64,000 nt of DNA from Isoetes taiwanensis (taxonomy: Eukaryota > Streptophyta > Lycopodiopsida > Isoetales > Isoetaceae). The translations under genes were made by a program, and so were the position numbers. Positions 54,900-64,000 of the stretch are shown here, one piece after another (within the stretch, counting starts at the first letter, position 1; every line of letters begins with the position of its first letter). Location of the stretch: the NCBI GenBank assembly GCA_021234155.1, contig JAJEKV010000053.1, positions 6,403,424 through 6,467,423 on the forward strand, in the 5' to 3' direction. Below the pieces are notes generated by a model that saw only the letters and a program-made list of their open reading frames with translations, was not told the origin of the DNA and did not search any database.

Positions 54900-55340
54900 C
54901 AAACTTCACCGAGAAAATCATCGTCCCAAAGTTTTTGGATCGTAAGATGGTGGATTCAGGGCTTTGTGTTTGATTGTAGAAGCATTTGAGAGCATCATCA
55001 TCCACTATGATTATATCATCCTTATTCTCGATACCAAGTTCGGGTCCATCATGTTACTCAAGTGTTTGATGAAGATAGGCTTGCCCTGTTGGATCCTTGG
55101 GATTAGTGAACTTCACACATTTGTTTCGATCCCAAAGGGTCAACCAATTTCACGCATTTCCCCAGTGCCTCCAAAGTATCCTTGATGTTCCTTAGTTCCA
55201 TGGATGACCAAATACCAACTCGAAATAACCCGAATGCCTCGCCTAGCATCTCCTTCAAGTGCGCGCGGATAGATCCACTTGGTGTTTGATTCTACCGGTG
55301 TCGATGAAACCGTTCTCTAGCCACTTTATTTTTCGGAAAA
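54900..55340 (-). pseudogene. HAD-family phosphatase fragment (FCP1/NLI-interacting-factor type)
   Basis: Minus-strand pieces read LKEMLGEAFGLFRVGIWSSM and ELRNIKDTLEAL (55260-55150). After frame breaks, DDIIIVDDDALKCFYNQTQS follows (about 55020-54960). The VGIWSS and VDDDALKCF motifs are those of the central and C-terminal parts of FCP1-like HAD phosphatases, where the DD pair binds magnesium. The N-terminal DxDx catalytic motif was not found. Stops and shifts show a pseudogene. It lies just outside the palindrome array at 55.46 kb, so it is probably not part of the adjacent element. Confidence 0.55.
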
Positions 55341-55459
55341 GTCTTGCAAAGGACTCCGTTTAGGTCGAACACCACAACCTTCTTAGAAACGCAATGGAAG
55401 CTGAAACATCAAACATGTATCCGGGTCATTAAAGATACGATAACACAAACAATACAAAC

Positions 55460-55594
55460 GCGCCAAGCGTGATTTGAAATAGTCATAACCAAATCGCTCG
55501 GCGTGATTTAGTTTGACAACGAAAAATAATCAAGCACGCTTTGGCGCGATTTAATTCAAAGGTAATACAAATTAAATCACAGCGTGGCGCTATT
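55460..55594. repeat. Left palindrome array, CGCCnnGCGTGATTT type
   Basis: Four variants: 55460-55475 (GCGCCAAGCGTGATTT), 55495-55509 (CGCTCGGCGTGATTT), 55534-55552 and 55575-55594. Each pairs a CGCC-like and a GGCG-like half with an adjoining ATTT. The same type of motif recurs at 57682-57807 on the other side of a degraded gene. Confidence 0.6.
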
Positions 55595-55945
55595 ATTTGA
55601 TGGGCAAGGCCATACCTATCATCTTGGTTTATGCCGTCGTCATCGGTCATTCTCCCCTCCGCCACCCTTAATCTTCGTCTTCTTCCGATGTTAGAATTGT
55701 TATTTTCTATTAGTTCATTGCGTCCCTTCAACCGACATTATTTTACTATTGATTTGGCAAACACAGTGAATCACTAGAGCCGCTTTCGTTGCCTTCATTT
55801 TCGGTTTCCCCTGTCAATTATTTCATTGTTAACCTCGTGAATCTACTCTATTGTTGCTTGCATCACCCGCAATGTGGGCAAGGATATTCCCTAAGTTCGC
55901 CGCCATCACGATTACTTTGAGCAACCAGTTTTAGCGACTATTTGT

Positions 55946-57671
55946 TCATTCATTTGCTTTCCTTATCAGTCGCAGATTACTAGTTCCCTCTCCAGGAGCA
56001 ACGTCCACTTTCGAATTGGACAAGTCTACGAGACTTTTGATTGCTGATGATTTCAGGTTGCCATAAGGGCCTTTAGGAGACTTGGCAAGCACATGCATGA
56101 GGAATGGTTCAAGAAAGTCTTTGGCCTGCTCATCACTCACAAAGCAGTGACATCTTCTTGCACCCATAAGAGCCTCTCGGGCAATATAACCTCCAACATG
56201 AAGCTCCAAGCAGGTTGTATCAATTGGAGCAAATGCCTCGACGAGGTAAGCAGCCATAGACGGGGGAAATCCATTTTTATTTAAGGGGCCCTTCTCCTTA
56301 GTTTGTAGCTCGTACTTGATTTCCCCACTTAGGAGGGGGTCCCGATCCTCATCCTCTTTCCGACTCATCCTCGTTTCGACCGATCCTGATCCGTATGAAA
56401 GAATATAGTTCTTAAGTCTGGATCATCTAGAAGAAAACATTCCCATGCACTGCTATTGTCACCCTTGGCCTTAGCAATATCATATTCCTCGTCTGACAGC
56501 ATGGATATCATAATAAAGATCACATGTGCCATCTTCCGTTCGTTTGTTCGCAGCTCATTATCCTTAACATCATATATTAGGCATCCCTCCCTAATAACTT
56601 TGAGGCACTCCAGATCATGAGCAGCAGATAGTGCATGCAGATGTGACTCACCTCAAGGACAAACGATGACAATAGTGAAGGACCTCTCAGTTGTCAATCC
56701 TATACAGCTGGTAAAGAAGCTACTGTAGTCCTTCTGGTTCATGCCCATATCTCCTCTCCCACCCCTGCTGTCCAACACAAAGAGTGATATATTTTAAGGC
56801 CGGTTGAATCGGCAAGAGACCTTTGTACCCAATGGAGATGAATCTTTTGGATGGTGTCGTCTTCTCCAATAATCTTCTTCACAAGGGCCACTTTTTTTCT
56901 TCTCAACTCGGCCCCATTACCTTAGGGGTAGAGTCTCCTTATGTTTTGTATTTTTTAGCCTTCCAATTCTTTAGGAAGTCCTTTGACCAGAATACAAACT
57001 TCTTGATGTCATCATTACTGACCTTGTATTTGTCCAAACAATCCAATTTCGGATAATGCCACATCCCCCTCGATAGCCTTTGTAACTCGGCTCCTACAAC
57101 TGACTTCATTGTAACGCATATCCTTTACATGATCGGCAAAGACTCAACGAAGGACATCCTATCCTTGGTGAAAGCACCCTTCTTGTATAAGACTTCCTTC
57201 TTTAAGCACCGGTCTAAAACCCAAATGGTCTCGGCTGCGTCTAGCCCCCGAGTCTTTCTCATCTCTCGTCACATTCAAGTCAAAGATGCTTACATCAACA
57301 GAGGCACCCTACCCATAGTATCCGGACTTCCCTTGTGCATAAGCCGCCCCTGAATTCATTCCACTTGAGCCATACCGCCTCCTTACAAAACACAATCTTA
57401 TACGAAGTCCTGTTGGTCCCGACCTTTTGGATGAACTTTCAGAAGGATCTGCAATGTCATCACCACCTTTTTTCTTTGATTTTCTTGCAGTCTTCTTCTT
57501 CTCCTGTATAATTGTCTGCGACAGAGTCCGCTCCAGCAGCTTGAATGCCTCAGACTTTGACCCGCCCTGTCTGGTGGGCAATGGGCAGCCATATTCCACC
57601 CACTGTTGACGGGCGTGGCGCAGTTGTTCAACGTATGGACTGCAATAGTACAGACATTGAATCAGTATCAT
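55946..57671 (-). pseudogene. Degraded gene with amino-methyltransferase-like layout
   Basis: Minus-strand remnants span about 1.7 kb. The start (57671) is basic (KKKTARKSKKKGGDD, a likely nuclear signal). Further in, FVLDSRGGRGDMGMNQKDY (56780) and FTIVIVCP are followed by MLSDEEYDIAKAKGDNSSAW and ECFLLDDPDLR (56500-56420). After frame breaks comes KNGFPPSMAAYLVEAFAPID, then CLELHVGGYIAREALMGARR (about 56280-56160). A D-x-x-x-G box, a later K-x-G-x-P box and a terminal glycine loop, in that order, fit class-beta N6-adenine/N4-cytosine methyltransferases, but the DPPY box is not intact. The call is tentative. It lies between two matching palindrome arrays. Confidence 0.35.
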
Positions 57672-57681
57672 AGAATAGAAA

Positions 57682-57807
57682 CACGCCGGGCGCGATTTGA
57701 ATAGAATTGATGAAGAGAAAAATCACGCCTGGCGTGAAATGAATAAAGTTACTAATGCAATTCACGCCAGGCGTGCTTTCAAATCAAACCAATTCACGCC
57801 AGGCGTG
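57682..57807. repeat. Right palindrome array, CACGCCAGGCGTG type
   Basis: Four copies: 57682-57694 (CACGCCGGGCGCG), 57723-57737 (TCACGCCTGGCGTGA), 57762-57775 and 57794-57807 (TCACGCCAGGCGTG). They resemble the left array at 55460-55594, including the neighbouring ATTTGAAT or TTCAAAT. They are likely subterminal transposase-binding sites. Confidence 0.75.
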
Positions 57808-57940
57808 TTTTCAAATCAATCAGGGATAGGTTCAATACGCTGTACGTTTTATACGGAATACGTATGAATTGAATGATACGGCACAAATTTGCCGTGATAA
57901 AACATAAAAATACGAAAAACAATTCGTCGAGAAAAGAAAC

Positions 57941-58180
57941 CGGCGACGCGAAAGCAACAAAACCGCGTCTGCGCGAAAAAATTTTCGCGTCGCGAAGATT
58001 ACAGCGTCGCGTCGAAAACCAATTTTTTCGCAAGACGCGGAAAATCCACATTTACCATCACAGACGCTAATTTTTCGTCAGACGGTTAAGAGTTTTTCGG
58101 CAGACGCTGAAAATAATTTGAACTTCAGCGACGCTGAAACATAATCTTCGGCGACGCGAAAATATTTTCAGACGTCTGTG
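57941..58180. repeat. CpG-rich array of GCGACGCGAAAA / CAGACGCTGAAAA motifs
   Basis: About ten related motifs on both strands: CGGCGACGCGAAAG (57941), TTTTCGCGTCGCGAAG (57983), AGCGTCGCGTCGAAAA (58003), AAGACGCGGAAAAT (58033), CAGACGCTAATTTTTCG (58061), CAGACGCTGAAAATAA (58101), CAGCGACGCTGAAAC (58126), CGGCGACGCGAAAATATTTT (58149). The density of CpG is high for plant repeat DNA. It may be the subterminal region of the adjacent hAT-like element or of a separate one. Confidence 0.65.
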
Positions 58181-58828
58181 TTTTGTTCCTTTCGCACGCG
58201 TAAAAATTTTCTAACCGTTTTGCCCGATTTACTAAGCAAAAATATTTGCGCCAATCGCTGTTTGACCTGCTTTTGTGGCAATCGTTAATAGTATATATAA
58301 GAAAACGTGATTAGCCCTAGAATTCACCTCGAACGTTGACCGCCAAGGTTGAGTCAAAATACTCCTTGGGAAACGGTTTGCCTTTGAGGTGTCGTTTTTT
58401 CGAGTCACAAACCGACGTTGGATATCGGAACGTGAGTTTACTCCGCCCCAGTGGTTTCCATTTTGGGTTGGCATCCGCTTCCATAGAATATCCTATAGGG
58501 TCCCGTCTAACCCCCTTGATTCTTTTCACGGAACGCCGACGTAACATATGCATTGTGAGCTTGCTCCTTTGCATATATCGCCTTCCTTTAGTTCGGTAAT
58601 CAAGGAGTCGATTAAGAGACATTGTCACCGGTCCGAGCAATGGTGGCTACCGGTCATGCATCTACCTCGAGGTGCAAATGGTCATGCATCTACCTCTAGA
58701 GGTGCGAGGGATCCGTGTGGTGTTGTGCGGAGGGCCCAGGGGACCGCAACTCGTGCACATGGTCACAGATCGGAGTTGCGGGTCGGAAAAGAGGCCCGTA
58801 ATGGGAGTTTGTGAAAGAGTTTGGCGCA

Positions 58829-61230
58829 AATGAGTGGGAATGTGTGTTTTGTGGATACACATCGGTAAATGGTTCTCGCGAACAAGAATTCGAGCTCACA
58901 TCTTACGTGAACGAGAGACGCCGGTGTCGCAACTTGTAACCGTGATCCGGCCGACTTGCGAAAGGATGCCATCGAGAGATTGTCTCGACCGGATGGGATA
59001 CGCAAAACTAAGAATAATATGAGAAAAAGACGAAGTTACTTAATACTCAAGAGCAGGCCGCGTAAGCGCATTTAAGATAACTATATACCACTGCTGGGGA
59101 CAAAGATACCGATCGAGGGCGGACTAGGGTCAATAGGTACAAGCACGGAGAACAGAGAATGATAGAGACAATTGAAATAGTGGAAAGACGATTTAAGCAA
59201 CAGAGGGTTGATCATTGCTTAACATCGAAAGCAATTGAAGAAGACACAACCGAAGGTTGTAGAGGCATTTTATATGCCGGGTCTGTCTCCACATATTTTG
59301 GAGCATAAAGCAATGAAAGAAGCCTTCCAAGAAGTTGCCAAAGCAGGACCGCTTTTAGATTGCCTTCATACAAGCATGCCAACAATAAGATGGTTGATGA
59401 AATACATGGAAAAATGGTTGAGAGGGTGGAGATGAAGTTGTGTCGTAGGACCTAAGGCCGCCAGCTTCATTAGTGATCGATGGTTGGAGCAATGTAAACA
59501 AGGACCATCTTATTAATTTCATGATCGGTATCCGTGGGGTGAAGTATTTTTGAAAACCGTGAGAAACCAAAAACTCACCAAGTGACCGGAGATTGGATTT
59601 TTCGGAAAACAAAGGCCGTGATAGAGAGTTTTGGACCCAAGAGAATATTTCAAGTTGTAATGGATAACGCGCCTAATTGCAAGCTAGCGGGTCAATTACT
59701 AGAGGTCAATTTCCGTGGTTGCATGCTACTAGTTGCCAATGCCATTGCCTGAACCTATTCTTTGAAGGACTGGTTCTCACAAAGACACATGGTTCAAAGA
59801 TCCCATTCGAAAAAGCGCGTCGGCTTGTAAAATTCATCACAAAGAAGCCGCAATTTATGCCATTTACAAGTCATTATCGAAGAGCCTAGCACTCATGAAT
59901 CCCGGCAAACTCGGTTTGGTTCCAATTATATCCGCCTCTTGAAAGAGTGCTGAAGTGTCGTCGGATTGGATTATCTCAACCTTTAATCATACAGAGTTTT
60001 TGATTGGGAAAGAAGGCGTAAAGGGAAAAATGCCGCCAAACACCGACAAAGAAGCCGCTGCCCTATGAGAAATGCTTGGGCGGGAGACATTTTGGAAAGG
60101 TGTAAAAAATGTTGTGAGGTGCATGCAACCCGTTTGTCATGCCATCAAAACCCCTTGATTCTTCAAGGCAAGCACCGGAAAGGTCCGGAGGTGTTGGCAC
60201 TCCATTCAATCCTTCCTAGAACGTGATGGTCCCAATGCGCCATTTGACAATGCTAAAGCCAAAGACTACTCGAGAGACTTCAATGAACGATGGAAGAAGT
60301 CATACAGTGATCTTCATGGCGCCACAAGATGCCTTAGACCCACACAACCACTATATGGACCAGCATACGATAAAGAAGTGATGGGGTCGTTGAAGAAGGT
60401 TGCAAAATGTTCTATCCCAACAAAATTTCGGACTACAAACTTTTCATTGCCGAAGTTAATCAATACGTAACTCGAAAGTGGAAGGTGGGCAGATGAAGAG
60501 CTTCACGACGACCGGAGAGTCATAAGAAGGAACCAAATATGGAATCATATGCATGGTGGCAAGCCCATGGGCAAGTTATCGATACCTTGCGTGCAATTGC
60601 AATGACTATCCTCTCTTTGGTATCTTCCAATAGTGCAAGTGAGAGGAATTGGAGTGCCTATAAGTACATACACGTGTCACCCGCAATCGCTTGCTACATA
60701 AGAAGGCAGACAAACTTGTATACAACTTCTCAAACCGGGCGGCTATTGAATCGTGAATAGTGGTACATCCGCAATCGATAAGCTACGTTTCCTTTCATGG
60801 ATGCAGATTCGGCGGAAGAGGACAGCTTCAAGACAAGTGAGGACGAGATGCTTGCAATAAATGCCGCAAGCCATGTTGATGAAGACATTCAACGCATCCA
60901 CTTCGTTGATGACGAAGATGATATAGACCAAGCCATATTCTCGACGGACGGATCGACAAATGAGGATACCGAGGAGTCCCGATACGTAAAAAGGCGTGTT
61001 CGAAAGCAATGCGGTTGATGACGGATCGGCTTTACGTGATCCAACGGACTCACCTTTGCGCTTTACCTTGACAAACAGAACGGGCTAGGAAAAACATCGC
61101 CTCGAGGACGTTTCACTAAAGGAAAGGGTCATCGGAGGTTGAACCTAGGTTCCCAAAGAAGAAGAGGATGGAACCGCAAATGATGAAATCGATGAAGAAG
61201 GGCCGCCTAGAAAAAAATGATGTGATGAGT
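58829..61230 (+). pseudogene. hAT-family transposase remnant (BED finger, DUF659, dimerisation)
   Basis: A BED zinc finger is visible across two frames: WECVFCG (58829), RTRIRAHILRER and GVATC, giving the C-x2-C...H...C spacing. DUF659 follows (SLVIDGWSNVNKDHLINFMI, 59470; VMDNAPNCKLAGQLLE, 59657). The C-terminal hAT dimerisation region is at 60539-60760 (WWQAHGQVIDTLRAIAMTIL, SNSASERNWSAY, NRLLHKKADKLVYNFSNRAA). An acidic tail (MDADSAEEDSFKTSEDEMLA) and a basic PKKKRM piece near 61155 end it. Many frameshifts make it inactive. The terminal inverted repeats and 8-base duplications of hAT elements were not located. Confidence 0.85.
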
Positions 61231-61625
61231 ATCTTCACCGTTGTAATTGGTCTTGAGGATTTTCATACTATTGTAACCGCCCCCCGCACTATTAATAAAA
61301 AAAGAAGTTTTTGGTTATAATTTTTGTCACAAATGTTTCGTTAATGTATGATAGTTCTTTCTATGTTTCTTTCTATGTTTCTTTCATGTGTAACCATAGT
61401 TGTTGCCACGAAAACCTTCGTTGGATCAGACCGCCTCGACCTCCGTTGTTGCTTGCCTCTTCGCATGCGCCGTAATCTTGCCGATGAGAAGTAATCTCAC
61501 GCGATGGGGGCCAAAACGAGCCTCGGACCAGCCGGACGAATCTGATCCATCGAAGGTTCACAAGGTACCGGCACCCAAGTCGGGAATAACCCGGTGATGC
61601 CAAATTGGGCTTTTGAATGTTATTC

Positions 61626-61728
61626 GACCTATAATTGTACTCTATTCCTCGGGTGGCACATGCTCAATACCCAAATGGGTTTGCATGGCATGTGCCACCC
61701 AAAGGAATGGAGGTACAAATTATAGGTC
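61626..61728. repeat. Fold-back repeat type 1, copy 1
   Basis: Arms 61626-61663 (GACCTATAATTGTAC...GGGTGGCACATGC) and 61688-61728 (GCATGTGCCACCC...GTACAAATTATAGGTC) are complementary with a few bulges. The loop carries ACCCAAATGGGT, itself a palindrome. The 61.25-63.6 kb stretch otherwise has no supported gene. Confidence 0.85.
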
Positions 61729-61808
61729 CGAGATGGCATCCAAATGGCTTATTTGGCAACCATTCAAGAGGATCACGCTCCAGGCCAGGATGAAAGAGAC
61801 CTGAGTAC

Positions 61809-61928
61809 AAGCATCGAGACTTCCCAACCCTTGCTTTCACCCCTCTTTGAACAATGGAACTTAGCATGTAAACTAAGCTACATTGCCCAAAGAGGAGGGG
61901 AAAGAAAGATTGGGAAGTCTCGATGCTT
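61809..61928. repeat. Fold-back repeat type 2, copy 1
   Basis: A 120-base hairpin whose ends are AAGCATCGAGACTTCCCAA and its complement, with inner CTTAGCATGTAAACTAAG as the tip. The arms pair almost throughout (CCCCTCTTTG with CAAAGAGGAGGGG). Confidence 0.88.
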
Positions 61929-61996
61929 GAACTCATCAATCACTAACATCCAATTAACCCAAGGATCACGCTCCAGGCGGGATGAAAGAGACTGAA

Positions 61997-62110
61997 CATC
62001 GAGACTTCCCAACCCTTGCTTTCACCCCTCTTTGAACAATGGAACTTAGCATGTAAACTAAGCTACATTGCCCAAAGAGGAGGGGAAAGAAAGATTGGGA
62101 AGTCTCGATG
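61997..62110. repeat. Fold-back repeat type 2, copy 2
   Basis: Nearly identical to copy 1 and 188 bases downstream. The preceding CACGCTCCAGG(C)...GATGAAAGAGAC is also repeated, so the unit duplicated in tandem includes flanking DNA. Confidence 0.88.
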
Positions 62111-62180
62111 CTTGAACTCATCAATCAACCACATCTAATGAACCCACGTAATCGCAAGCTCCTTCTACGTAAGTCTATAT

Positions 62181-62340
62181 TGTTTGCCATGGAGAATATA
62201 AAGCCCGGTGACCCGACAACCATTCAAGAGGGGGTTGCGCTCTTGGCTTACTCCTTTTTCGAAGTTTTCTGCTTGATCTAATTCGCCACCGAAAGTGAGC
62301 CGATGTCATCCTAGGGGCAAATTAGATACACAAAAACGAA
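62181..62340. repeat. Segment duplicated at 63121-63352
   Basis: Shared blocks include TATATTGTTTGCCAT, GACAACCATTCAAGAGGGGG and ACCGAAAGTGAGCCGATGTC, followed by ATCCTAGGGGGCAAATTAGA. The spacing differs by insertions, so a roughly 0.9 kb region was duplicated and then rearranged. Confidence 0.75.
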
Positions 62341-62418
62341 AACGAAAAGAGACTAAGCCGTGGTGAGCGAAGTTGGAAGACACTTCGGTATGCCAAATTG
62401 GGCTTTGAATGCTATCGC

Positions 62419-62517
62419 ATCTATAATTGATTTATTTTCGGGTGGCACATGCTGAATACCCAAATGGGTTTGCATGGCATGTGCCACCCAAAGGAATGGA
62501 GGTACAAATTATAGGTC
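62419..62517. repeat. Fold-back repeat type 1, copy 2
   Basis: Second copy of the hairpin at 61626-61728, about 790 bases away. It has the same ACCCAAATGGGT loop and a slightly more decayed left arm. Confidence 0.8.
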
Positions 62518-62738
62518 CAGATGGCATCCAAATGGCGCATTTGGCGCATGCACTAAAGTTAACGGACGCGCCCTCCAATTTCAAGTCATAGTGATGCTCA
62601 AGGTTCTCCATCAATAGAAGGAGTTAGGATGTTCCATGATTTGGTGCCTAACAGTACCATCGTGATAGATGGACAACGCCCGTGCACCACTTTGGCTTGA
62701 AATTAGAGGCGCCTCACCTCCGACCGAGACTGGTCTGT

Positions 62739-62851
62739 GCATCGAGACGCCCCAATCTTTGCTTTCGGGTCTTTGGACAATGGAACTTAGCATGTAAACT
62801 AAGCTACATTGCCCAAAGAGCCTGGGGAAAGAAAACGGGAAGTCTCGATGC
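62739..62851. repeat. Fold-back repeat type 2, copy 3
   Basis: A diverged copy with ends GCATCGAGACGCCCCAATC and GGGAAGTCTCGATGC. The tip CTTAGCATGTAAACTAAG is identical to the other copies. One-arm fragments of the same repeat are seen near 63428 and 63487. Confidence 0.85.
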
Positions 62852-63120
62852 TTGAATTCAGGAGTCAAAGCTTGCTTCAATCACTAACATCTAATGAACA
62901 CACGTAATCGTTAGCAACCACTAGGCCTTATATCCTCCGTGGCCACAATAAAATAGAGTACTCAAAAATTTTGTAACCTCCTCTAGAACTAACGATTTCT
63001 GCCCGGGCCCCCATTTTGCGCTGCCTTTGTGTAATATAACCTAGCAAAGTATCTAAGATACATTGACACGTAGACACGAGAAAAGAGAGTGAGAGCAAAG
63101 CTCGCCCTTCTAAAGGAGGT

Positions 63121-63352
63121 AACAAGAATTTCGAGAAGTCTATATTGTTTGCCATCGAGAATATAAGGCCCCGTGACCGACAACCATTCAAGAGGGGGCG
63201 GTGTGCGCATGTTTTGACTCACTCACCATCCAACCATGACCATCCAAGAGGGTCGCCTTGGCTTACTCCTTTCGAAGTTTCTCTTTAACGATCTAACCGG
63301 GCCACCGAAAGTGAGCCGATGTCATCCTAGGGGGCAAATTAGATACGATAAA
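63121..63352. repeat. Second copy of the 62181-62340 segment
   Basis: Carries the same ordered blocks as 62181-62340 with extra sequence (about 63205-63245) inserted between the CATTCAAGAGGG and GGCTTACTCC blocks. Confidence 0.75.
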
Positions 63353-63629
63353 CGTAAAAACTAAGGAGACTCACCACGTGAGCCGTGGTGACCACTAGGA
63401 CAAACAAAAGAGACTAAGCCAGATAAAAGAGATTGGGAAGTCTCAATGCCTTTACTCGTCAAACGTAAAAACTAAAGAGCGATTTGGAAGTCTCGATGCT
63501 TTTTACTATGAGCACTACTCGATCCTTTGATAACATCATTACACCTTGTTTGAAATAACGCCATTATACCCGCCATTCACAAAATGATACAGTCAAAATT
63601 TGGCATGTCTAAAATGTAATATCTCATTT

Positions 63630-63998
63630 TCATTGGTCATTTGGATCAATATAATCACCCTCAAGGGCCCCGAGGTGGTGGTAAGAACTGGTTAATGTCC
63701 GCATCTGTCTCTCCTTCACGCTGCTCCTCCACCCCTCCACAATTCCATCTCGCAAAAAGGTTTGAAAAGTGTGCATCCGCCCATCCCTCCCCGCGAAGGT
63801 CAAATGTGGCAACGCCGGGCATGCGACCTTGCATATTAAATATGGCATATTGTAACTCGTGAAAATCCATCCGCCTTGCAAGGTTGGATAAGCGGCTTTG
63901 CAACATCCAATCAAGAACACATCGCATGTGCATACGATGCCCACACCCTAGAGTGTACCAGCCCACCGTGGTCGTTGTCACCACAAAATTGGCAATGT
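63630..63998 (-). pseudogene. RING-finger protein fragment, frameshifted, running off the window
   Basis: Near the right edge one frame reads HCQFCGDNDHGG, supplying C-x2-C. A second frame reads LGCGHRMHMRCVLDWM, supplying C-x-H-x2-H-x2-C. Together they match the first six ligands of a RING-type zinc finger, as in ubiquitin E3 ligases, split by one frameshift near 63.96 kb. The last C-x2-C pair is not seen; the frame instead continues with SNLARRMDFHELQYAIFN to a stop at 63630. The gene start lies beyond 64000. It is either a pseudogene or part of a transposon-captured gene. Confidence 0.5.
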
Positions 63999-64000
63999 CT

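Overview
The window looks like nuclear DNA of a land plant with a large, repeat-rich genome, most likely a fern or similar seedless vascular plant. This rests on GT-AG introns, a plastid-targeted protein of plant type, a plant PLS-type PPR fragment, and plant L1-type LINE, Ty3/Gypsy and hAT debris. The fern placement is inference from the style of the PPR fragment and the transposon mix. No bacterial or organellar gene block is visible, and almost everything outside one host gene is mobile DNA in various stages of decay.

Layout. 1-1.7 kb: short tandem and palindromic repeats. 1.7-20.1 kb: a decayed transposase-like gene (DUF7869-like family, copy 1) broken by a minus-strand LINE (LINE-B), itself broken by a plus-strand LINE (LINE-A). 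A 17-base target-site duplication fixes the outer insertion. Just beyond it lie two tandem 80-codon genes of an unrecognised family. 20.1-25.3 kb: repeated non-coding DNA and weak evidence for host exons. 25.3-31.1 kb, all plus strand: a third 80-codon paralogue, DUF7869-like copy 2, and a tyrosine-recombinase-like gene carrying a MITE. 31.8-38.2 kb, minus strand: one apparently intact 12-exon host gene for a 340-residue plastid FMN-binding split-barrel/DUF2470 protein. 38.6-39.1 kb: PPR pseudogene. 39.1-50.2 kb: repeats, a long hairpin, DUF7869-like copy 3, a LINE RT fragment, a Ty3/Gypsy pol fragment, LTR-like duplications and an F-box/kelch remnant. 50.3-58.2 kb: arrays of short palindromes, a HAD/FCP1-like phosphatase remnant, and a degraded gene with an amino-methyltransferase-like layout between matching palindrome arrays. 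58.8-61.2 kb: hAT transposase remnant. 61.6-63.5 kb: repeated fold-back hairpins. 63.6-64 kb: broken RING-finger gene.

Most unusual content. Three intact 80-codon genes share a C-x9-C...HLxW pattern and a promoter made of CATCAATAATTTT placed 19-20 bases before a TATA box. In the tandem pair the promoter/leader is far better conserved than the protein. All three lie beside DUF7869-like copies, and one is followed on the same strand by a DUF7869-like gene and a tyrosine-recombinase-like gene. Whether these form one mobile unit is inference. Only the plastid gene shows a coherent intact multi-exon reading frame; the other genes are mostly relics.
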